NCBI GenBank assembly: GCA_018398575.1
Contig: JAGTXZ010000020.1
Location: forward strand, 1,054,001 to 1,118,000
Reading direction: 5' to 3'
Length of the DNA stretch: 64,000 nucleotides
From: Ampelomyces quisqualis
Lineage: Eukaryota > Ascomycota > Dothideomycetes > Pleosporales > Phaeosphaeriaceae
Part shown: in pieces, positions 23,244 to 31,846 of the stretch
Numbering within the stretch: the stretch's first letter is position 1
Layout: every line of letters starts with the position of its first letter
Program-made: the position numbers and the translations under genes
The notes under the pieces: generated by a model
Databases searched by the model: none
The model's input: the letters and a program-made list of their open reading frames with translations, nothing else
What the model was told of the DNA's origin: nothing

Positions 23244-23763
23244 GGGCGACCTAGAGATGTCCTAATACCGTAACCGAACCAAAAATGCTGTAATTACCGT
23301 GTCGTAACAGTTACCATACAAAATAGAGTGTAGCGTAACTGTTACATGGTGCTAGCTGCATTGAGTATACAGGTGGTGATCAATTGGGATCTATTCACTC
23401 AAACAAATAATAAGCGTCCTATCTGAACTAGGATTCTTATCTAGCTCATTGTCTGATGCTATCTCTACCTCCTCGCTATTAAAATAAGCTGGTGTTTTGG
23501 TCAAAATATTATCCCGCACCTAGAGGTTTTAGAACAGGTATACAAGCCTTAACACTAAATACAATTAATATATAGGTATATACAGGCGTAGGCGATTTTG
23601 CAGGAAACTGCTGGCATCACGGTCACAGAAAGGGGGAAAACACGGCAAAAATCAGTCTGTGCGCACCCCTGCTCTGTAACCAAGCCTCGCAGAGTTGTAA
23701 TTACTGTATCGTAACGATACTGTGTCTGTTACGGTGGCTGTTACGCCCATCTCTAGGGCGACC
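23244..23763. mobile_element. hAT-like non-autonomous element (MITE) with 8-bp target duplication
   Basis: The element body is 23252-23755 (504 bp). It is flanked by the perfect 8-bp direct repeat GGGCGACC at 23244-23251 and 23756-23763. The left end begins TAGAGATG and the right end finishes CATCTCTA, an exact 8-bp terminal inversion; inside both ends are CCGTAAC/GTTACGG and GTAATTAC subterminal motifs. An 8-bp duplication with TA(G)-type short inverted ends is the signature of hAT transposons. The interior is AT-rich and has no open frame, so it is non-autonomous or an internal-deletion remnant, possibly worn by repeat-induced point mutation. Confidence 0.8.
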
Positions 23764-23806
23764 CGCTCAGGATCTCCATGGATGTCACTGACCTACAGAT
23801 TTGTGC

Positions 23807-24178
23807 GTTATTACGGGAGACGTTATTGCCCACCCCCATAGGGGCTGCCGCCCACCCCCCTCAGACGCCGCCAAGCCCAAATTAGCCAACCATCTCAAGT
23901 GATTCCAGCCCCACACTCAGATCTCGTTAGACCCAAATCAAGAAAATCTAAGATTTCTAAAATCCTCAACTTCTGTACCACATTTAAGCACCTTTCTGCT
24001 AACTTTTTATTTTTTTTTAACAGCAATTAACGCAGCGTAATTGAAATATTGATTTTGTCTGCAACAACTAGGAAAAATTTCTAGTGCGTGGGTGACTTTA
24101 GAGGCAGTAAAGATGGCGAGTTGTGGGTGTGGGCAGCTGCCCTTATGGGGGTGGGTAATAAGTTCTCCCCGTTATTAC
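23807..24178. mobile_element. Second short inverted-repeat element (MITE)
   Basis: Starting only about 45 bp after the first element, a body of about 356 bp (23815-24170) is bounded by 8-bp direct repeats GTTATTAC (23807-23814 and 24171-24178). The two ends are inverted copies: the left reads TTATTGCCCACCCCCATA about 15 bases in, and the right complement reads TTATTACCCACCCCCATA at the same distance, with GGGAGA or GGGGAGA at the tips. The match continues imperfectly into GGGCTGCC/GGGCAGCTGCC. There is no coding capacity. The superfamily is unclear: an 8-bp duplication suggests hAT, but TTATTA or TTA could be the true duplication. Confidence 0.72.
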
Positions 24179-24651
24179 ATATTGACGGCTCCCCATGCTT
24201 CACGTTACGGACGCGAGCACTGTGTCGTGATTTTGACAGCCTCGGGCACAAGTCGTCTACCACTCGCGACAAAGCTTACACAGCGCCCCAACTATCAAGC
24301 GAAGTACGGAGTACATACCCGTGCGATCTAATAGGGATCAGGCTGAGTAATACCCAGCTTCTCTTTGAGCCGAGCGACCTTGTGCTTTAAATACTGTGGT
24401 GGTGGATTTCATTAAACGGCTTCTGGAAGAGACACGTTCTGCTACCGGTATACGGAGTACCGGCCACCCGCCCAAGATCTTCGATTTACTGGCTTTGCGT
24501 GCCTGTAAAATCCGTGCTTCAGAACCCTGCAATCATCAGGCCACATTCTCCACATACACTACTTAAGATGTACCTGGTACCACAGTATTGTTACAAGCCC
24601 AGCGCTGACAGGACCTCCCCACCCAGGTCCTATCTTGCAAGATACTCCAAG
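24179..24651. other. P450 upstream region
   Basis: Promoter side of the P450 gene. It contains two TACGGAGTA motifs, at 24305-24313 and 24451-24459, the latter embedded in the inverted repeat ACCGGTATACGGAGTACCGG. An in-frame ATG at 24568 would add 28 residues to the P450. Confidence 0.5.
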
Positions 24652-26523
24652 ATGATCGACAATCAGTATGCGATATTGGCTCTCGTCCCTGCCGTTGCGG
24701 CTAGCGTATACTTCTTGTTGTATCGATGGCGCCACAGCGCATATGCTCACATTCCCACACCACTGAAAACCAATCTCCTTTGGGGTCATCTGGGGTACAT
24801 TGCGGCAGAGTACAAAAAAGTTGGGGACCCAAACTATCATCCTGGCAGGTGCACACCCGTTGAAGCTTGGAGCATGACTAACCTACCGCAACAGACTATG
24901 TACTAGAAAACATCTGGAAAGCCCATGGATCGCCAGATTTCATGTTTCTCGATACGAGACCTGCCCAGTATCCGTTAGTATTGATAACGTCCCACGACAT
25001 TGCGGAGCAGCTGTCAAGATCTACAAAACAGCAGCCCTATAGTACAACTAAGTCTCCAACCATCCAAGGGGGTCTCGGTGACCTCATTGGACGATATTCA
25101 CTCATCAGTGAGCAAGGTGAATCCTGGAAGAGTATCCGCAAGCGATTCAACCCAGGATTTGCCCCTCAACATATCCTATCCTTGCTTCCCGTCGTTCTTG
25201 ACAAAACGCATATTTTCATGGAGAAGTTAGATGCAGTAAGTGCTTGTCCAAGGAGTTGCCTCATAATGATTGACATTGAACACTGTAGGTGGCAAAATCG
25301 GGCGTTGCCACCGAGCTCGAGCCTTTTTGCACAAATGTCACCTTCGATATCATAGGCCAGGTCATCACAAACATAGACTGTAAGGCTCAAGATGACTTCT
25401 TCCAGGGTGACGACATGGTCAAGAACTTCCGCATGCTCGGCGCCACATATGCGAACGATAACGGCTTGTCGTTCACGTTTTGGAACATACCGCTGTTGGT
25501 GAAGCGATACATTTATAGCAGCCGGCTTGATGTTGTAAGATCTTTTGGATCATTTGTATAGGGTAGTTACTGATTGTAAAAATGTACAGGCTGTCAAGAA
25601 GTGTATTCAAGCCAAATTCGATGCGATCAAGGCAGGCGAGGCTAGCTCGAAGGATCGATCAGTACTTGCACTGTCGCTCGAGGATACCGAGGTGTTAACA
25701 CCGATGATACTACAGAGGATCTCGGACCAGGTCAAAACATTCCTCTTCGCGGGCCATGACACAACCTCGATCCTACTGCAGAGATTATTCTACGTGTTAT
25801 CAGTCTACCCAAAGTGTCTAGCGAAGATCCGAGCCGAACACGACACAGTCTTTGGAGAGAGAGACCCAAGAGAGGTGTTTCTCGCAAACCCTGACGGAAC
25901 TGTGAAAGCTCTCACGTACACCTCAGCGTGTATCAAGGAAGCTTTGCGACTATGGCCACCTGGGGCTTCAGCACGCATGTCGCATAATGGGCTCAAGGTA
26001 CGCACGTCTGAAGGACAAGAAGTATGTCTAGATGAGTGTGTGCTTTATCTCTGCCAGCACATCATCCACCGCGATCCCAAAGTGTATGGAGAAACTGCCA
26101 ACGACTTTGTCCCTGAGAGGTGGGTGGGCGACATCAATACTAGTAGTGACACAAAAGACAAGCATGGATCAGCCACGGGAGCGAGCCAGATACCCATCAG
26201 CGCATGGAGAGCTTTTGAGCGCGGACCAAGAAACTGCATCGGTCAAGAACTTGCCAATATAGAAGTAAGGGTCATCCTAGCGTGCACGTTGCGTCGGTAT
26301 GACTTTATCAAGGTTGGTCGTGGAGAGCCCGAGACAGACGAGAAGGGTCAGCCGATTGTTGATGAGAAGGGGAAGTACAAGACCAAGTCTGAGCTTGTCA
26401 GCGTAATTTAATCCTTCCATGATTACTATCGAAGACGCTAACACGCTTTAGACAATGTCAGTTACATCAAAGCCCATCGACGGGACTGTGATGCGCGTTC
26501 AACTTCGTGAGGCCGCACCATGA
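24652..26523 (+). CDS. Cytochrome P450 monooxygenase
   Basis: Microsomal haem-thiolate monooxygenase of 554 aa. Exons: 24652-24844, 24895-25235, 25289-25534, 25590-26402, 26452-26523. N-terminal membrane anchor (YAILALVPAVAASVYFLLY); oxygen-binding I-helix FAGHDTTS; ExxR in IKEALRLWPP; FVPERW; haem loop FERGPRNCIG with the Cys ligand. The last short exon restores the usual VTSKPIDG C-terminus. The first intron has no GT that keeps frame; a GC-AG intron (24845-24894, with GACTAAC branch site) joins HP to DYVLENIW as expected, so I use it. An upstream in-frame ATG at 24568 is possible. Subfamily and substrate are unknown; it resembles fungal secondary-metabolism or fatty-acid-type P450s, but no cluster surrounds it. 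Confidence 0.9.
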
Positions 26524-27079
26524 TGACACAAAGTTTGGAGGCTCTCTGACTCAGCTGAGATTTAATGCAATACGCTGACGAGTAGAGAACCTAAAATTCA
26601 CAGATATCGGTAGTGTCAGCGCGGAATACTATTCACAATTTTGGATATGTACTTTTCTTTCTATTCCCAGTCCGTTTCAGGGGTTGAATACTACAGTCTA
26701 CATAGCTGTGTGCTATGTATCGATAAATCTAGCCAAGGCTCCATGTCATATTTGACATGTCTCAAACATACGTCAAGTTCGTGGCCGTTGAAGTGGTGTG
26801 GCTCTCTAGTTCGTCCGGCCAGGCTCCTACTCAGGGAATCGGGCAATCGGACCCCTGCAGATGCCGAGTGATCACAAATCGATGATGTGTGTTCTCACCG
26901 TCTCACGGACGAAACATGATCACATAGCATCTTATAAACGCGTCTACCTCTTCAGTTACAGTGTAAGTAGTTGCACACGAAATCGGCCAGCTCAAATAGG
27001 TATATTGGATCGTCTTAGCTGATGCAGGTACCGTCCAATAACACGCCGGCAGTGACCAGTCACGCAATTCAGAGCCACG
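26524..27079. other. Intergenic region
   Basis: Between the P450 3' end and the GGCT-like gene, both on the plus strand. No gene or repeat was recognised. Confidence 0.5.
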
Positions 27080-28240
27080 ATGACTACGACGACACCGCAG
27101 TCCACTCAGCACCAATCCGAACAAACCGTCGCCAGTGATGCGATCGGATCTTTCATTCGAAAGCCTGCTCGCCGAATTCAGTTCTCACGACGCGCAAACA
27201 CCCAAAGTAAGCGCGTCTTCGAACCTCTCCCACAACCATCTCAAGAGCGCCTCAATGCCTCATTTAGCGATGGGCCGATAGACACCGATAAGCTCGTGAG
27301 CACCGACCGGCCTGTTTCCCAAGAGAAGCAGAAGACAGTCTTGTACCTCGCATATGGCTCCAATCTGTGCAACGAGACGTTCAGAGGCGTGCGCGGCATT
27401 CGTCCGTTGTCGCAAGTAAATGTCGTTGTGCCCTCCTTGCGACTGACCTTCGATCTCGCCGGCATCCCATACGCTGAGCCATGCTTCGCGAATTCGGCGC
27501 GTAGGAGACCAGACTCGGCCCCGCGAGCTACCAGTGACTACCACAAAGATCGCTGGCATAAAGGGCTCGTGGGCGTGGTGTACGAAGTCACCCTCAGCGA
27601 CTACGCACACATCATTGCGACCGAAGGAGGAGGCTCAGCATACCATGACATCCTCATCGACTGCTACGTTCTCTCCAAAACCGACACCGTTCCCACCATA
27701 CCCACCTCGAAGCCCTTCAAAGCACATACACTGTTTGCGCCCGTAGAAAACGACGACGGCACCGCGCGCTCGAGCGAACGCAATGCACGTCCTGATCCCA
27801 GCTACGCTCAGCCTTCTGCGCGCTATCTCAAGCTCATTACCGACGGCGCGACAGAGTGCGAGCTACCTGCCGAGTACCAAGACTACCTGCATGATATTCG
27901 GCCATACACAATCACAACAAAAAAGCAAACCATGGGCAAGTTCTTGTTCTTGTCGATTTGGTTGCCCATCATTATGGCCATCTTTAGACTGGCGAGAAGA
28001 CTTTCAGACGACAAAGGCAGGTCACCAAAATGGCTCGCTGCGTTGTCGGCGGCTGTTTTCCGGGGCATGTGGATCTGCTACGATGGTGTTTTCAAGCCTA
28101 CTTTTGGTGATGGAGAGAGAACTGTGGGGGATGGCGTAGTCATGAATTCGGCGCTGGAAGAGGTGTCCATACGGGACATGGAGAAAGAGTGTCTCCTTGA
28201 GGATTGTGTGGATAGTTTAGATGTGCAGGCAGGAAAGTAG
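27080..28240 (+). CDS. Gamma-glutamylcyclotransferase-like (GGCT/GliK) protein with a membrane segment
   Basis: Intronless, 386 aa. A Ser/Pro-rich, basic N-terminus of about 85 residues leads into LYLAYGSNL, the signature substrate loop of the GGCT/AIG2-like fold, followed by GVVYEVTLSDY and a Glu in IIATEGGG that matches the expected acidic catalytic residue. Fungal relatives include GliK-type enzymes that act on gamma-glutamyl groups; a general role in gamma-glutamyl peptide or glutathione turnover is inference. After the domain comes a hydrophobic helix (FLFLSIWLPIIMAIF), then an acidic tail, so the protein is probably membrane-tethered with the catalytic domain on the N-terminal side. No gliotoxin-type cluster is nearby. 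The fold call is good; the reaction is not proven. Confidence 0.78.
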   Translation: MTTTTPQSTQHQSEQTVASDAIGSFIRKPARRIQFSRRANTQSKRVFEPLPQPSQERLNASFSDGPIDTDKLVSTDRPVSQEKQKTVLYLAYGSNLCNETFRGVRGIRPLSQVNVVVPSLRLTFDLAGIPYAEPCFANSARRRPDSAPRATSDYHKDRWHKGLVGVVYEVTLSDYAHIIATEGGGSAYHDILIDCYVLSKTDTVPTIPTSKPFKAHTLFAPVENDDGTARSSERNARPDPSYAQPSARYLKLITDGATECELPAEYQDYLHDIRPYTITTKKQTMGKFLFLSIWLPIIMAIFRLARRLSDDKGRSPKWLAALSAAVFRGMWICYDGVFKPTFGDGERTVGDGVVMNSALEEVSIRDMEKECLLEDCVDSLDVQAGK

Positions 28241-29462
28241 GGGGGTCATGGGAGGTATTGATCCGTCGTGATGTAGAATGACAATCTAAACTATGCTTCT
28301 ACACATTGGTTCATTTACTCTTGTCCACGCCGTTACCAACGGAAACTGTCATGCTTGGAAAGAATCTCGACAGCCCTTTTGACCGAATTTGTACATTCAC
28401 CTGGTCTTTTTGCACATCTCGCGAAGTAGATTCCTGCTGCTGATCACGTACAGAGAGAAACAAGGTTATGCTTTTCGCGCGTCTTCGTATCGCCATCACA
28501 TTTCGATCCTCGAGCTGCTCAGCCCCTGGACATGGTCGCCAGGAGATTCCCCCGTAAAGTCGTCTCCAACCAGAGCAATAGCACCCAGCGCAGCCAAATA
28601 ATCAGACTGAAATCGATCGATCCCCGCCTCCTCTCACCTCTCCTCCCAACAACGATCCCAGCATAAATCCTTCTGCCACCAACCTTCCGCGCCAGCCCCC
28701 GTCTCAACAATCACGAGCGCTCTCCTCTCACCACCAGGCCGTCGCACAGCTATTGGGCATGACGAGTCCACGGAGAAAAGTGTAAAAACACAGTCGCGAG
28801 GCGTGGGCGTTGCGTGTTCAAGCGGACGACATTGCATGCAGATGTTTTCCGCGAGGATTGATGTGCGCCAAACAGCTTGCTTCCCAAGGCTGTTCTCTCT
28901 GCCTCTGTCTCGCAGAGCGCCGCGCAGGATAATTTTCCATGAGCTGTGCACGCTGGGACTGGCATCGTGGGCACGTGTACTGCGCCATGGAAAATCAGAA
29001 CCTTGCAATCGCAAAGTCGCCTGCTTGAGCACGCTCCTGGTGTAGAGAGGAGTGTGTAGCTGGGGCGTTGAAAATAGACACGAGACGCAGGAAGAGGGGC
29101 GGCTGACCTGGAGGACGATGCAGTCTGCTTTTACGGAAGAGATTGGGCGGGTGGGGAAAGTGCGGTTGAAGTCAAAGTGTTGCCGAAGCAGGTTTTGTGG
29201 CTGTGTGTATGTAGAGGACTACGTTGGAGTGGAGGTTTACAGTCACGAGGAGTAAGATGCGTATGATGGCGTGTGACTGTGTACACCATGGTTGATGTCA
29301 TACTTTGAGACCGAGTTGTGCGTGGAAAAGTGAACATGGGACACTCTGCTCAGATGGATATTACTATCGAAGTCCCGCATCTATTACAACGTACTGTGCC
29401 ACAGGTGTTAGACTATCTCGATGAAAATGCTGTGATAAGCAGCCTTTGCCACAGCTGAGCTC
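28241..29462. other. Convergent intergenic region
   Basis: 1.2 kb between the GGCT-like stop and the SLATT-type stop. Several overlapping ORFs of 60 to 130 codons lie on both strands at 28500-29050, but none has a recognisable domain or a convincing start. I leave it uncalled; a small unrecognised gene cannot be excluded. Confidence 0.45.
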
Positions 29463-30519
29463 TCAGGTAGGGACTCCATTTGGTGGCGTATCGGGTGCTC
29501 CATCTTCTTTCTTAGCATATCCATTAGTTTGCGGTGTCTCAATCACATCTTCTATTGGCGTTGTGGGATTGCCGTTTGGTTCAGGATCTCCCCCTTCTTT
29601 TGAATCACCACTAGGTTCAAGTTCTTTCCCTTTTGCTGGTATATTCTGTGGTTCAGACATCTTTGGCTTCGATGGTGCAGAAGCAGGAGCGGCATCCGGA
29701 TCATCAGGCGTCGCTACAGGCGGCACAACTATGCCCACTGGTGCAGAGGTATCTGGAACATGTGTAGCAGCAGCAGTAGACGGCGCATCAACAGCGGGCG
29801 CTGTTAGCTGTCCTGGACGAGCGCGAAGAGCTGCATTTGCCCCATCGGTTACCGCGTTCATGTACATGTCGGCTTCACACGATTTAGCACGTTACCTTGC
29901 ATCTGAATAGGGAAACCTTACGATCATTCATCGTGTTGTTCTTCACAACCTTATCATACAACCTCGTCAACCTCGCGACCTCGCTGCGAACACTAATCGA
30001 GTCATCGATGGCAATTTCGTCGTAGCCATGCACACCGCTCTGAATGCCCAACCACATGACTTCCGAGTTCTCAATCTCGTCTACCACTCTATCGAGATCA
30101 TCCCGGTACATGCGGGCGCGCATCGGCTGCCCACGAGACTTTAGATACGCGACTACACCAGCGATGATGGTGTTGAGCGCGCCAAAGACGGTGATGAGAA
30201 TGTGCGATGATCCTGACGCTCCCAGGCCCGTCAATGCGGCACCGAGAACGACTTGCGACAGCAACAGCGTGTTGGATAGCGATGCGGTGAGTAGATACGT
30301 CCGATTCTGCGCATTACGTCGATGGACGGCGCGGCCGTATAACGATCGTCTGGCAATGACAGGACGGCCCGCATTCTGCGGTGTGTTTGATGGCGGGACG
30401 CCGGCAAGGGAGCAGAATTGGAGGTGGATGTCGTCTGTGTCGGGTCGGACTCCTTGCGAAGCGTACGGTAGGGTCCTCGAGGATGCTAAGAGGGGCGTCT
30501 CCTCATCGTACGCCAGCAT
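29463..30519 (-). CDS. SLATT-type two-helix membrane protein (fungal SLATT domain)
   Basis: Exons on the complement 30519-29922 and 29872-29463 give 335 aa; the ATG at 30519 begins MLAYDEETPLL. Two adjacent hydrophobic helices (TLLLSQVVLGAALTGLG and SHILITVFGALNTIIAGVVAYL) are followed by a charged helix with MYRDDLDRVVDEIEN. This arrangement is that of the fungal SLATT family (SMODS- and SLOG-associating two-transmembrane effector), predicted from bacterial relatives to form membrane pores in conflict systems; the role in fungi is unknown. The C-terminal 130 residues are Pro/Ala/Ser-rich and disordered, ending NGVPT. No nucleotide cyclase, SLOG or NLR gene is nearby. The domain call is fairly secure; the effector role is inference only. 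Confidence 0.8.
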
Positions 30520-31302
30520 CCTGTACCGCACTTATAATATCGCTGAGGCAGAGGAAGGTAGATTGCATTCTGCATGTAGGAAGCCGGCTCGAAGACGCGG
30601 CGGAAATAGCAAGTTGCGCCATTGAAAGCCCCTTTCGGAGATCGCCGAAATAGCTACGGTAAGACATGTTTCCTTTGCTCTTTCTTGATACGGCATGAGT
30701 AATCCTGTGCGAAGCTCGAGGCGGATTGGGAGACTGTTTGAAGCTACCTTGCATCGACGAGCCGAATTGGTGCATGCAAGTACCGTTACAGTACAAGTAT
30801 CCGGAACGAAATCATCAATGCGCTCGTACCTAGTTCACTCACTGCAATGTCAGAGAACAATTCCATCGTCTGGGCCAGCTTCGAGAACCACATACCTACG
30901 AAATGAGCTTTCCTGCTTTGTCACAGATAATGCACAGGGTCTCACTCACTATCGTCGATGTAGGTAGATCCCCGTTAGATCCCACTACGTCCCCTCTTTT
31001 ACCTTCTATACACGGCTCTGTTTGATGGTTTCCTCACCTCACACGGAACTCAATTGTCTATTCAACGAGCATCTCGATCCAAATCATTCACTGTCTCACC
31101 GACATGTAGCACGATGTTCCTTTGCACGGTTCGTATCTCTCGCACGGTGATTCACCTCGAACAATAGACCACTTGAAATCAGGACTTGAAATCAAAACTT
31201 GACGCATAAATAGATTGCATGTAGTCGTTTTCATGAACAAGACCAAAACCATCTCATAGAGTATTCCTGCCAGTAACTCGCACCAACATCTCCTCACCCC
31301 GT
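30520..31302. other. Intergenic region
   Basis: Holds the promoter of the SLATT-type gene and the 3' end of the secreted-protein gene, both on the minus strand. Short ORFs here show no family features. Confidence 0.5.
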
Positions 31303-31846
31303 CTACATGTAAGCAGGTCCCCGACGACCAGGGTTCTTCTTGCGAAAAGCCTGAGCAGCAAGATCATTCGGCTGCGCATCTCCAAAGCCACACCCTCCAT
31401 CCCGTGTCTGTGCAATGACGGGACCAGCGCATTTCCCACTCTTAAACCCACAACATGAAGAAGCACAGTCTGCATCCTTCTTGCACGGCCCAGTAATAAA
31501 TTGAGTTCCAGGAGCAGCAGCTCCGCCAGCAGCCCCGCCAGCAGGTGCACCTGCTGCGGCGGCATTCGCACCTCCTGCCGAATCTTTGTTGTTTGGCTGG
31601 GCGTCTCCGAAGCCACAGCCTTCTCCGCGCTCTTTGGCCACGAGAGGCGCGGCGCACTTTCCCGAGGTGAAGCCGCAGCAAGTGGACGCACATTCAGCGT
31701 CTGAGGCACATACGCCCGTGATAAACTGCGTGCCTTGGCCGGCGACGTAGAGGGAGACTTGAGATTGGTTAGTTGGAGTTGTGATGGTAAGTGTTGGAAG
31801 GGATCTTACAGCTGAGGAGAGTGACGAGCTTGAAGATGGGAGCCAT
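31303..31846 (-). CDS. Small secreted cysteine-rich protein with duplicated module
   Basis: Exons on the complement 31846-31810 and 31757-31303 give 163 aa. The N-terminus MAPIFKLVTLLSFSLYVAG is a clear signal peptide, created by the splice. The mature protein has two copies of one module, GTQFITGxC...DAxCASxCCGF.SGKCA...GxGCGFGDAQPN, six Cys each, joined by an Ala/Gly/Pro-rich linker of about 35 residues. The pattern CASxCCGFxSGKCAxP is widespread in small secreted proteins of plant-associated ascomycetes, some annotated as biotrophy-associated secreted proteins. A role outside the cell at a host or environmental interface is therefore inference; no biochemical function is known to me. The basic tail (KKNPGRRGPAYM) is odd for a secreted protein. 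Confidence 0.85.
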
